Numbered from the stretch's first letter, positions 11,036 through 21,249 are shown. The stretch is DNA of 64,000 nucleotides from Isoetes taiwanensis (GCA_021234155.1 JAJEKV010000066.1:5729050-5793049), one strand, 5' to 3'. Translations and numbers: made by a program. The notes: a model not told the origin generated them from the sequence alone.

Positions 11036-11425
11036 CTATTCTCGAAAAAACTGTCCTTTCTCTAACTTTTGTGACCTTGAATTTTCAGCTGCATGTGCTT
11101 GAAAAGATAACCAATTTATTTGTTTCCCCTTCATCTCTTGAAGAAAATAAGCAACAGCAAAGGTTTGTGGAATTAGACTTCCCTGAGCATGTTGTCTATC
11201 AACATACACTTTCCTATAAAGATTCATGAACTCATTCCTCTTTGATAATTGGAGGTTCCTCAATTTGTAACAAGACTTAACCTTGTCTCCCCAAAATCGG
11301 TTTATTTCATTCTGTTTATCAAACTCCTTTTCCCCCTTATATAGATCTGTATATGACAATCCATCTGAGCTTAGTTCCTTTGAATCTGTCTTTTCACTAC
11401 CACCCATGATTATTTTCTCCACCAT
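11036..11425 (-). CDS. N-terminal domain of module gene (first copy)
   Basis: The minus frame of 129 aa begins MVEKIIMGGSEK, and its centre carries YTDLYKGEKEF, FWGDKVKSCYK, KRNEFMNLYRKVYVDR and QINWLSFQAHA. The same series occurs at 21216-20923 (YKSEEKV, MWGEKVKGRACYR, KKEFMDLYKKIFNRD, TVDWLSFYEHA). The pattern of conserved W, Y and hydrophobic positions across two diverged copies shows protein-level constraint. I do not recognise the domain. It is basic and helical, and it lies at the 5' end of the same transcription unit as the coiled coil and HAD parts. Confidence 0.6.
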   Translation of the reverse strand: MVEKIIMGGSEKTDSKELSSDGLSYTDLYKGEKEFDKQNEINRFWGDKVKSCYKLRNLQLSKRNEFMNLYRKVYVDRQHAQGSLIPQTFAVAYFLQEMKGKQINWLSFQAHAAENSRSQKLEKGQFFRE

Positions 11426-12026
11426 TCACTTCTTTGGTCTACAAATCGTTGACCTACAATAATAAGTCTTGATTCCTTTCATGATCTAGAAAAAAACTAA
11501 ACCTGGCTAGGGCATGAACAGCTTGCTGCCTTCCTTGAATTAGCCTCTCTCCTGTTATTCTTGACAAGCAACGAGATACTTTCTGTGAGCCGAGAATGTC
11601 ATTTTGCTTTTACATAACATAATTTGGAGATGTGAACTTGCCTTCCGTCCCTGTTCCGTCCCTGATTGAATGAATATGGAAGAGCTTCTCCGGAGGTGAA
11701 TTTGCATCGAAACGAAAGTGGGAATTTTGAAAAAATTTCAAACAAATCATTTCTTCCCACTTTTTCCCACATTTTTCCGTAAAGAATCCATTTTTGGAGG
11801 TATCCAAAAATGGAATTTCTTTCAAAGCATTAATGGCTCGTATTTCAAATTTTGAGGGCATTATTACTACAATTTTCAACTTCATTTTGTGGTTTCAAAA
11901 TGCACATTTTTGTGCCACCTTATCATGCATCAACCCTAGTGTCTTATTTTAGTTGTCCCCCTGTCCCCCCTAATTAGTTTAAAAATTAGTTCGAAAGGTA
12001 GTTAGACATTTACCTATTTTCGTGTC
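11426..12026. promoter_or_regulatory. Divergent intergenic region between module gene and DDE-like gene
   Basis: This 600-bp gap lies between the 5' end of the minus-strand HAD gene and the start of the plus-strand DDE-like region, so it may hold both promoters. It contains the A/T-rich blocks GGAATTTTGAAAAAATTTCA and CCATTTTTGGAGGTATCC, and a C-rich stretch (about 11956-11970). No clear TATA box could be assigned to either gene. Confidence 0.3.
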
Positions 12027-12137
12027 TTGCTTCAACCACCACCCCGCCCAAGAGAATTCAAAATTTGGCAGAGAATTTTCGGTGCACGATCACTGATCAA
12101 GAAGAATGTATGGACTTTCTCCTCAGATTTGGGTCTG

Positions 12138-12545
12138 ACAGAAGATCAAATTCGGCCTTACAAGAATGTAGAGCCTTTTTGCATACTTTCTTTCGAAGAC
12201 AAAATTTCGGGTCTGTTGCTTTGCTTTGAATCCAAGATTTCTTTCATTGTAATTTGATTTCAATAGACATGACTTTGCTTTGTTTTTTATTTGCATGTAC
12301 CTTTGGTTTCCTTAAATTTTTTCGGGTCTCTTATTATTTGCAGAAGATCAAATTCGAATTTCAAGATTGTAAGGCCTCTTGAAATTTCGTTTGAAGACTA
12401 AAATTTGGGTATGTTGCCATCCAAAGTTTGCTTTTAATCCAAGATTATTCTCATTCTAGCAATTAAAATTGATTGTAGTGCTCTCTTTGTTTTGTGTTTG
12501 ATTTGCATGTAGATTTGGTTTCCTTCTTGTAATCATCCAGAAAAA
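12138..12545 (+). repeat. Diverged tandem duplication of about 204 bp in the 5' part of the DDE-like gene
   Basis: Two units start AGAAGATCAAATTCG at about 12139 and 12343. Both continue with an exon-like part (CAAGA-TTGTA-GCC), a T-rich part and TTTGCATGTA...TTTGGTTTCCTT. The second starts directly after TTATTTGCAG, a plausible 3' splice site, so this may be a duplicated leader exon with its intron. Confidence 0.6.
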
Positions 12546-13049
12546 TATATCCGGCATGCATTCAAGAGCCACAATTAGTGATCATTCTGTTATATCTTGT
12601 ACTGATTCAAGAATGGTATAAACTTGTTTGTTCTAGAAGCATTATAAATTTTAGTATGTTATTTTGTATATAGCATCAATTTGGTGGCCAGGATTAGTGC
12701 AATGTTTCCCCTGACTTTTGTAAACACAGGTTTGTTTGAAAAAAAAGAAAAGAAAAGGTGGTGCATGAAGCTCTTACAGGAAAACTGATGGCAGAATTTT
12801 ATGCTAGCTATAGGTGTAGTGATGCATCTATAGGAAAGAATAAGGGCTGAATTTTATGCAAGCTTATGCTGTAAATGCTTTAGCATGGCTTCTAAATACA
12901 GGTTAGCTTGGAGGAATGTGGTGCATTCTGATTTTTTTTTTTTGGCATATTGAAGACTTAAAGTATTACGATGATAGTTTCTTACGTCTCGTTAATTTTA
13001 TAAGCAGGGACTATTATAGGTGCGAAGGTGGCGTTTGTGAGCAATCAAG

Positions 13050-13730
13050 ATGGAAGAAGTGGAGCAAATAAACTTTATGGGAAAGAGGAAGAGGACAAGA
13101 GAGCAGAAGACTCTAAAGAAGAGGAAACAAAGAAAGAGAAAAAAAGAAGAGAAGAATGCTTTGATGCAGGAGTCCAAAGCTTATGCCAATCAAGTGAGTA
13201 AACAAAAGATTGTGTCTAATCTAGTGTTCTCATTCAAAAGGCAAGTTTGTCAAATGGATTTGGAAGAGAAAAGGGAAGTGCTAAATGATTTCTTGAAGCA
13301 CAAAGAAATGAAGGATGTCACTGCTGATCACTTGAAGGATTAAGAAGTCAAAAGCCATCTGATTGAGAACATTCGAGAATCTATTCAGACTATAAAAGGA
13401 TCTAGTAGTTTAGATTCTATGGCTGCAAGAAGAAGTGTACTTGCCATGTCTATTGGGAAGGAGAGTTTAAATCAAGCTATTAGCAAGAGAAGTTTGGGAA
13501 AAGTTTTGGGAGTCCATCCTAGATGTATTGCGTGCGAGCCAAGGAAAAACGTAAAGAAGTGGAGTTTAATAAGGAAGGATGGGTATATTTTAGAAGGTCA
13601 CGGAGGTTTGATTCAATTGACAAATATGTCATTGAGCTGGTTCAAAGTTTTTGGGACACAAATACAAGAGTTTCCCCTAATGCAAAGGATGTGAAGTTCA
13701 AGACCCGAAAAGAAATGTGAAGGAGGAACA
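13050..13730 (+). pseudogene. N-terminal part of DDE-transposase-like gene (second copy)
   Basis: The frame from 13050 is extremely basic for its first 45 residues (KRKRTREQKTLKKRKQRKRK), a likely nuclear-localisation or DNA-binding segment. After a stop at 13341 the homologous reading continues with a helical part (ARRSVLAMSIGKESLN, VLGVHP) and changes frame near 13530 into KEVEFNKEGWVYF...VIELVQSFWDTNTRVSPNAKD. This is followed by an intron-like, GT-rich stretch. The pattern fits the N-terminal region of the family whose core is at 14.28-16.14 kb. At least one stop and one frameshift make it non-functional. Confidence 0.55.
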
Positions 13731-13789
13731 TGCTACACATTATCTGGAGGATACTCAGGTGCAAATTATCTTTTGTTGATTTTTTTGGT

Positions 13790-14275
13790 GATATGTGCAT
13801 CATTTGTAGATGTAGTTGTTGTTGCAGCTTATGTAGATGTAGTTGGTGTTGCGACTAAGGTTTGAAGTACAGTTCTTAATATGCAACTTAAACATTTCGA
13901 AAGCTGCTACAGGTTGGTGGTGAGATTCAACTTAGGTTGTTAGTCCGCAGCTGGTGTTGCGCTTAGTGTTTGAGCTCCATTACATAGTTTCAGTTTGTGT
14001 TGCGTGAGAGCATGTTAAATAGTTAGACTACAAATAGTGTTTCAGCAAGTGTTTGAGTTATGTCGGTGGTTGCGCTTTGTGATTATGTTTGTTGCGCTTC
14101 TACGCTTGGTGTTGCGCTTATGACCATTAGTTGCAAAGTTGTATGTTTGTAGTTTGTGTTTCATTGTCATAGTGAGTTACAAAGGGCGGTTTATAGTTGC
14201 GCTAGAGTAGAGTTACATGTTCATGTGTACTTGTTATTTGACATGTTACTCACATATTTCTTGATTATGTTTTGC
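13790..14275 (+). repeat. GT-rich intron with repeated GGTGTTGCGCT motif
   Basis: The stretch between the two coding parts is full of variants of GTTGGTGTTGCG, GCTGGTGTTGCGCTTAG and GTTTGTGTTGCG. It carries no coding frame. The T/G bias on the sense strand resembles that of the introns of the neighbouring minus-strand module genes on their own sense strand. Confidence 0.55.
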
Positions 14276-14282
14276 AAATGAG

Positions 14283-16141
14283 ATGTTCATTAAATTCAAA
14301 GAGCAAAGACCAAAAATTACAATTGGCCAAAGAGCATTTGAAAAACTAAAACCATGGTATGTAATGAAATTGAAACAGTTCAATTCATGTTGTTGCATTC
14401 ATCATGTGAGACTGCAGATGCTCTTGGATGGCTTAAATTCACTTAGAAATATGCATGTAGAATGTTGCACTTTTTGTGCATGTAAGGTATGCCAATCTAC
14501 AGGCCAACTATGGGCTGCCAAGACTATGAAGTATAAGTCAACCACTCAAATTCGGCAATCCATATTGTGTCCTAAAGAAGAAAATCAAGAATTCCACAAG
14601 AAAGATTGCATTTATGGAGATTGTGAGCGGCAGGCCGTGGTCTCTGGCCACTGCGGTGTCCTCTAGAGTTGTCCCAAGAAGGATTTGTGAGTTGGGAGTA
14701 CCGATTATGAGGAAGGAGGTAAGGATAAGTGGGGAAACCCAAAAAATACTCCAAATACCTCGTGGGAGGAAAACAAAACCAAAAGATCTTATGCACACAT
14801 TGATTAACAGATTGGCAAAGTTTCCAAAGGTGCCTTTTAGGCACAAATGGCAAGCGATGCGCTTTAGGGATATGTTAGACAACCTCCCTTTTGGGGTTAT
14901 TGTATCTCAGTAGTAGACTTTGCGCAGAACTTCACAATTCAGATGCGGGGATCAAGTTCAATCTAGCGTCTTCGGACAAAGCAAAAAGTCACCATTCTTG
15001 TACAAATCACATATTATTTGGAGCCTTCATCAGGTGACGTCATCAAGGACACCCATTACTATATATCTGATGATACAAAACATGACACACTATTCGTCCA
15101 GCATGCATTTATGATGCATCACAAATTCATGAAAGAACAGGGCATACATCCAAAAAAGCATTGGGTATTTTCAGATGGAGCTGCATCCCAATTCAAAGCT
15201 GCCCGCCATTCTATTTTGTAGGAAGGTATTCGCATGAGACACATTTGAAATGATGTGGAATTTGTTCGGCTCCAATCACGGCAAAGGGGAGCATGATGGG
15301 AAGGCTGCAGAGTTGAAACGGTGGCTAAGGGAGATGATGAAGAGATCACAGTCTATAAAAGTAGAATGTGTCACGATATTGTGAATATAGCCGGGGAGAA
15401 TTTCACAAATTGTTCTCCATCTTCAAGTGTGAACAAGAAACCAAGAAGAAGGTCGTTTTGGGGAAGTGATAAATGTGGATAGAAAGAATGCATGGGGTCT
15501 TTGACCGGGAGGACACGAGGAACATTCATTATGTGCATGCATTTAACTTAGCATCTCCCACGCAATTGCATATAAGGCGTTTATCTTGTTTACGGCATAT
15601 TGCCTTGATGCACAATGGGAGAAGTGTCTGAACAAGGAATATGTAGATGATTGGGAGCTCAGTGGTTGTTGAGCCAAGCAAGGCTATAGCTGATGAATAC
15701 GAAGTTCTTGCAGATCCGAAAGAGCTCTATTTTCCTGGAGATGCAACCGTGTTGAGTGATTTGGTAAGGGAAGGAGATAACTTCATTGTCGCAGCCCAAA
15801 GGACAATGATGAGGACACTTCATTTTGGATGTTATTGTGTACCTAAAAGAGAAATATGTGGTTCGCACAGATTTTAAAGCCTATGGGAATTGGTTTTATA
15901 AAGGGAAAAAAGTTTTAGAGGGAACTTACTACAAAAAGTCCCAAGATCGCCATGTGTTACACTTTATGTTCTAACGCAAAAAGGCATTGTTTATGCAACC
16001 CAAGTTTGCGCAATAAGACTTGATATGGCACAAGCAAAACATAGGCTGAAAGGAAACCAGGTTGTTTACAAACTTTGTGAAGCTGACAGTGAAAAGATTT
16101 TAGACAATCTCCCTGATGTGCTATCAGACGAAGAGGATTAA
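14283..16141 (+). pseudogene. DDE-transposase-like core (second copy)
   Basis: The first part (14283-14666) has GQRAFEKLKPWYVMKLKQFN, then a Cys/His-rich segment (NSCCCIHH, CCTFCACKVCQSTG) and LCPKEENQEFHKKDCIYGDC. Three acidic motifs follow in order: VDFAQNF near 14915-14935, VFSDGAASQFK near 15165-15200 and SNHGKGEHDGKAAELKRW near 15270-15325. These match the spacing expected for a DDE/D nuclease and the arrangement of a widespread but poorly named family in plants and animals. The tail (YKKSQDRHVLHF, then MAQAKHRLKGNQVV and PDVLSDEED) ends at 16141. Numerous stops and frame changes (for example at 14664, 14912, 15220, 15870 and 15973) show that it is dead. Confidence 0.7.
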
Positions 16142-16500
16142 ATATTCAGCTTGTTTACAGTTGGAATGTAGTTAGTGTTGCAGTTCCTGTTGCTATACTT
16201 GAAGCTTTAAGTGAAACAAACAGATCGAAGGGTCTGATTTATATTGTGTGCAGCTATGATGTCTATGTGAAATTGCTAAGCATATTATTTGCAGATTGAT
16301 GTAACTCTGTTATTATGTTGTTGATGTTTGCTGCTGCATCATCAACAAACAGTTATTTGAAGTCAAATTTTGGACTTCTATTGTACTGTTCTTTTTTCTT
16401 GAATAAAACAAATATCCCTGCTCTGGTTTGGAAATATCAGATTGGATGTATATTTGTATTATCATTGTTTTGATTTGGAAGGGCTGATTACCTTCAGAAC
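16142..16500 (+). other. 3' flank of the DDE-like gene, conserved with 132-450
   Basis: Blocks such as ATACTTGAAGCT, GATCGAAGGGTCTG, TTTGAAGTCAAATTTTGGAC and ATATCCCTGCTCT occur in the same order downstream of both copies. It is therefore part of the duplicated unit and probably the 3' untranslated region. Confidence 0.6.
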
Positions 16501-16717
16501 CAGCTTGTTATGATTTATTACCTTCATATCAATGTCTCTGATACAAATTCAAGTACTTTTGTTTACTCAAAAATTCCCAGCAAATCCCCATGCCTCACAA
16601 AGGTTGCTTCGACATCATTGCACGCAGTGGTGCTTCCTCAGCCCAAGCTAGAATCGTATCCTGAATCTTTATGCCCATCTCAAAATACCCCATCACAACC
16701 CTCTGTGATACATTCTG

Positions 16718-16933
16718 GTGGTATTTCTTGATATCCACAGGTGCCACTGCCTCAATCTCAACAGTGGAATCAGATTGTTGACTACCCATACCTTGATTCT
16801 TGGAAAGCTTGAACAAATATCAGTAACTGGAGACCGTGTTTTGCCTCATGAGGAGCGCCTTTTGCAGATGACCATGCAAGCTGATGGACTTTATCTTTTT
16901 GTGGAGCTGCAGATGCCCCCTCATGATTACTAG
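16718..16933 (+). pseudogene. Small ORF of the duplicated module (second copy, fragment)
   Basis: The frame ending at the TAG of 16931-16933 encodes VTGDRVLPHEERLLQMTMQADGL and VELQMPPHDY. It is homologous to the C-terminal half of the ORF at 2090, including matching codons in CTTTTGCAGATG. The N-terminal half with the serine run is missing, and the shown upstream frame is unrelated. Its place, about 0.7 kb after the DDE-like gene and before the HAD gene, is the same as in the first copy. Confidence 0.5.
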
Positions 16934-16949
16934 CCAATATAATGTCTTT

Positions 16950-17210
16950 TTACTTACTTATATAGCAGCTTAGAGCTTGCTTTTTGGTTTACTTAAGTAT
17001 CTGGCAGCTTCGAGCTTGATTTTTTTTGTAAAGCATCCACCTGATGGTTTTTCCTTCTATGTAATATATGACAGAAACTTTGTGTAATTTCGAGCTTTCT
17101 TTTTCTGTAAGACAACCACCCGATGGTTTTTCCTTAATATATGACAGAAACTTTGTATAATTTCTTTTGTCCAGAAACTGTGTAATTTCTTTTGTCTAGA
17201 TCTATTAATG
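16950..17210 (+). repeat. Short diverged tandem repeat in the spacer
   Basis: Two or three copies of a unit containing TCGAGCTT, ACC-GATGGTTTTTCCTT, ATATATGACAGAAACTTTGT and TAATTTCTTTTGTC are seen. Confidence 0.6.
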
Positions 17211-17695
17211 TATTTACTTTGTGAATCATCTTATTCTGCAAGTCCTACTTAATACTGTCAAAGGAAATATAAAAACCAAACTAGTTACAACTGATGCACT
17301 TCCAAACCAGAGCAGAGGCAATGTTGAACTGGTTCCCAAACTGAGCTGCAACCAAACTGAAGCAATGTTGCAGCTGGTTCCCATTGCTACAGTAAATCGA
17401 GTCTTTCCATTGCTACAGTAATATGTTAATTGACTATTGAAACAACTATTTGCTACTTAATACTGAAACAAGTATTAAGTAGCACACTATGAATAAGTAA
17501 CAAGTATTTCAGGCTTATTGCACACTAGGATTGTGCTCATATCAATGGACAAACAAACACATCTATTTGGTACAAAAAGTGGATACATTATTTCTAAATG
17601 CGCCTTCAAAAGTACATCAATTTAGATTATCAAGATGGCAACAACATGATCTTTGATCAATCACCAACCATAATCAAACTTCATTATCCAAAATG

Positions 17696-18375
17696 TTAAA
17701 TGCAAATTTGGCATCGTACATCAAGAGTACTTAAACTTTTCGTGATATCCATTGCTTGCTTAGATTCTTTATCCAACAGATTGGATAGTTTCTTCTCAAG
17801 CACGTAGTCTTTCAGATTCTCAACTTCCAACAGTCCCGCAAGGAAAGGTTTCAAATGCTCGAAGAGAAAATTACCTTCACGGCGAGATGGTCGATAACCG
17901 CTTGGGGTCACTACCGCGTTCGCATTATTCTTATAGCCACGGTATAACATGTCATCAATCAAAACTGTGTTGTGTTCAGCCCATATTCCCTTGTATCTAG
18001 AGTCGTGGTAGACCTTTGTTGAGATCTTTCAAAGAGAATAGGCTTTTTGCTCACTTTAAATGATGTGTTTGTGCACACAACCGAAAGTACCAAGTAAATA
18101 GCAACTTGTCTCTAAGACTCTTTGGAAAGGTATGCTTCAGATTAAATTTGCACCACACTCGCCAATGTTGTCCGATATAGCAACCCCGGTGCTCCACGCA
18201 CCATTCCAAAAACTCCAATGCTCTTGGACGAAAACCAATATCTTTGTGAGATTGAGATGCTTTGCCTCCGCACCATCTTCAAGGCTCTTTGGGCAATAGT
18301 TTCCCTTTCTCAAACAAATTGCACAAAACTCCTTCAAGCTCAAAAATTAAAAGCTTCATAGGCAGTTTAAGCCGC
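17696..18375 (-). pseudogene. HAD/FCP1-like domain of module gene (second copy)
   Basis: Motif I reads MKLLIFELEGVL at about 18360-18325, so the nucleophile Asp is Glu and the second Asp is Glu. A TGA stop lies 14 codons downstream. Homology continues with FRPRALEFLEWCVEH and then LRDKLLFTW, breaks again near 18050, and resumes with LIDDMLYRGYKNN at about 17968-17930. The tail NFLFEHLKPFLAGLLEV matches FLLNQLKPWLEGL of the first copy. Both the catalytic substitution and the frame breaks argue for a dead copy. Confidence 0.65.
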
Positions 18376-18411
18376 TTTTTATTGATTCAAGAACATAGAG
18401 GGATTGCTATG

Positions 18412-19120
18412 TATGTCACCGCCATCGCTTACTATTCTTTATAGTAGCAACTCTCTTGTACTTCTGTGAGAATTTAAATGTTAAAACACGTACTAAGTGG
18501 AAGTTAAGAGATGGAATTGCTAAGTTACCGTGTGAATATGACTCCTCCGATCTCAAGGATTGACTTATTTGTTTCGGGCTGCCTATACTCTGCTCCTTCA
18601 ACGTACAATTCTTTTTCACAGGGTACTCAACATTCTTCTTCTCAAATTGATTGCTTAAGTCCTGGTTAGTCCCTCTTTTCTCCTTACATGGACTGTGATC
18701 AACTTTGCTTTTCATACTACATGATATGGCCTCTCCGGCACATGTTCTTTATCTGCAAACACTTTAAATATTGTAAGGACTAAGAATTCACTTATTGACC
18801 TTTCCATTTTTCTATAAGCTACCTGGTGGAAGTGACATTGTGGCCAAATCTTCTGTCTCTTCAAGATAAATGTCATTCTCAACTTCAAAACATGCTTCAC
18901 TCTTAATATCAGCTAAAACTTCTTTAACCGCGACATGCGGATCAAGACCTATGATGGCTAATTTCATAACCTCGCACCTATCGTCCATAACCTGCATGTC
19001 ATTTTAAACATGCATATAACCTCAACTCATACAAAGAAGACATTACCTTCTTTGACATTATTTTCAAAGAATGACTAACGCCTTTTTGTTTTCTTCAACA
19101 AAGTCCAAAGCTAGCTCAAC
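18412..19120 (-). pseudogene. Linker exons of module gene (second copy)
   Basis: Two short frames (18715-18416 and 18997-18812) encode lysine/serine-rich and acidic peptides (for example EVENDIYLEETEDLA). They occupy the same position as the linker of the first copy. Similarity to it is weak, and no domain is recognised. Confidence 0.35.
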
Positions 19121-19344
19121 GCCTTTAGCAAAGCAGCTTGTTTTCCTTGACATGGATGTTGGAGTAAAGGCAGCCATTGCAAATCCTCCATTCCTTTCTG
19201 CTCCACATGCATAAACATTCCTCAATATAAGGTATGATCATTTCAAACTTATCATAAATGTACAACCAACCATCACAAAACTCTATCATTGTGTTCATTT
19301 GCACTCTTTTTCGTCCGTTCAGACCAAGTAGAGATATCCATGTC

Positions 19345-19735
19345 ATTGATATCTTGTGCTCACAATGGATCTCGCAGCATTCTTCCGATACACTACACAC
19401 AGAGACATACATGGTTAAATAGTTAAAAGAAAACGAGGCAAAAGAGTGATAATGTTCAACTACCTGAAATGCACAAGACAACAAGGGAGATGATACGCAT
19501 GCATGCATTCTGCAACAATGGTAGGTAGAAGCATGCCATCTGTTTTCAATGATCTGTGACAAAATGGGCACGCTTCGTTCAATTGAATACTATCCTTCGT
19601 ATTACTCATAACTATTGCTCCATGTGGCAGCAGAGGATCCAAATCAAATGACTGACAAGTAACATTCTTTTAAGACAAGATTTCATCTTTTTCAGCTCAT
19701 CCAATGTGCCATCCCTAGAAATTTCTGAAAGTAGC
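19345..19735 (-). pseudogene. Zinc-finger-like part of module gene (second copy)
   Basis: The frame at 19642-19460 carries ACPFCHRSLKTDGMLLPT (CPFC codons 19570-19559), followed by AECMHAYHLPCCLVHF. A further piece at about 19385-19350 gives CCEIHCEHKISMTWISLLG, equivalent to CCQVNCGHAMSKTWVRALG in the first copy. The Cys/His series (C-x2-C, C-x-H-x2-YH-x2-C, C-x3-C-x2-H) is RING-like. This copy keeps the middle ligands that are not visible in the first. A splice site probably separates the two blocks. Confidence 0.55.
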
Positions 19736-19966
19736 AGGTCGTTACTTGCATCGTGGTTAGTCCACTCGTCTAGCACATTGAGGTCTCGTGTTCGAACCTC
19801 ACTAGGATCTTGGCATCTTAGGACCTTTGGCCCCTGGTATCCTTGTAGGGGGCGGTGCTCCTTGAAGGGGGATTGCAAGAACATGCCATGTGCCATCGTA
19901 TGTCCTAAGGGATGCTGGCTAGTGCTACGATGTAAAAATACACCCACCTTCCCACCCACCACCTTT
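19736..19966 (+). mobile_element. tRNA-derived SINE inserted in the coiled-coil exon
   Basis: TGGTTAG at 19754-19760 (A-box-like) and GTGTTCGAACCTC at 19788-19800 (B-box) have tRNA-like spacing. The element splits the coiled-coil exon of the minus-strand gene: the frame reads VIDLQKKELAEITP before it and SEISRDGTLDELKKM after it, and the first module copy is continuous there. The right end has a C/A-rich tail (CACCCACC). Exact target duplications could not be settled by eye. Confidence 0.65.
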
Positions 19967-20304
19967 ATGACAGGTGTAATCTCAGCAAGTTCTTTTTTCT
20001 GTAGGTCAATGACAGCCTCAATGCCAACCCTTGCTATAGTGGGTAAGGTTGCAATTAATGCTTCATATCTGCCAATGTCACCCTCCAAGTGTGCTTGTTT
20101 ACTGCCAAGGCCTTTGATTTTGTCAGTTAAGTCATTGCACCTGTCATTCATTGACTGGCTTTCCAATGCCAATCTGCTAATCTTATCTTCTATCCCTGAA
20201 ATCCATTTTTTCAACCCTGTTGACATTGCTGTAACATGCATCATCTGATTAGACAAAATTGTATATACAAACTGCAACAACACATGAGCATTGTTTGAGT
20301 TCAA
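19967..20304 (-). pseudogene. Coiled-coil part of module gene (second copy), split by the SINE
   Basis: The frame encodes a charged helical region (LKKWISGIEDKISRLALESQ, KIKGLGSKQAHLEGDIGRY, VIDLQKKELAEI). It matches the coiled coil at 9990-9640 in length, order and several residues (MNDRCNDL versus SDRCREL). It continues beyond the SINE at 19735-19680. The insertion would add about 70 foreign residues. Confidence 0.55.
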
Positions 20305-20790
20305 ACTGCAACTAATAGCTAACTGAAACTAAAAACAAACTGACACCAATTGCAACTACTACCAACAAAAACATTCGAATCAGAACTACATCTCGAATCG
20401 ACATTCAACTATAACTCCAACAATGGTTGTAACCTCAACCGCAAATGACACTACACACTCAGCAATCTAACATTCGAATCAGAACTCAAAGTAGTTTCAA
20501 CTCGAATCTGAATCGCCAAAGTTGCAAATTGAACACCAAACTAGAACTCCACCAGTTCTAATCGCCCAATGCAACTATTATCGCATATAAACAACTTCTA
20601 ACACTAACTAAAAATAAGATCGCACTAACTAAAACTAACACCGCCACTCAAATGTCAAATGTAACTAACATGAACACGAGCCGGAATAAACAAATGAAAT
20701 TTAAACATATGCAAACGACCACGCATACACAAACTATGAACTATGGCAACCGCCAACTTATCTATACACTTATCAAACAAGAAAGATACA
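20305..20790 (-). other. CAA-rich (GTTG on sense strand) intron
   Basis: The stretch is made of short ACTAAC, CAACTA and GAATC words without a coding frame. It separates the coiled-coil exon from the N-terminal exon, as in the first copy. Confidence 0.45.
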
Positions 20791-20922
20791 TCTAAATTAC
20801 CTTGTGGATTGTTGCTGGAAGTTGCTCTCTAGTGTTAGATGTTACATAGAGTCGGTGCTCTTGGAGACGATATGACTTTAGGTACGCCATTCTCCTCCTC
20901 TTCATCAATTGTAACGACATCT

Positions 20923-21240
20923 TCAAAGACTATGACTCATGCTTTTAGTTCTTGAGGCTGAAGATGCATGCTCATAAAAGCTAAGCCAATCTACCGTCTG
21001 CCCATTGCAATGTAACACAAAAGCCATCGCTAAAGCATCTGGAACCTGCCCGCTTAAAACTTTATCTCTGTTGAATATTTTCTTGTATAGATCCATGAAC
21101 TCCTTTTTTCTTTTCTCTTGTAGAAGCTTGTATCTGTAACAAGCTCTACCCTTCACTTTCTCACCCCACATCTTCCGCATCTCAATGTCATCGACCTTCT
21201 CCTCAGATTTATACAAATCCTTATAGGTGATCCCTCTCTT
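20923..21240 (-). CDS. N-terminal domain of module gene (second copy)
   Basis: The frame (97 aa from the first Met, with YKDLYKSEE readable from slightly upstream) matches the domain at 11425-11036 almost end to end: MWGEKVKGRACYRYKLLQ, KKEFMDLYKKIFNRDKV, PDALAMAFVLH and TVDWLSFYEHASS. It is the best-conserved segment between the two copies. The domain is not recognised. It is open throughout, unlike the rest of the gene. Confidence 0.6.
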   Translation of the reverse strand, partial: KRGITYKDLYKSEEKVDDIEMRKMWGEKVKGRACYRYKLLQEKRKKEFMDLYKKIFNRDKVLSGQVPDALAMAFVLHCNGQTVDWLSFYEHASSASRTKSMSHSL

Positions 21241-21249
21241 TGTTTGTCA

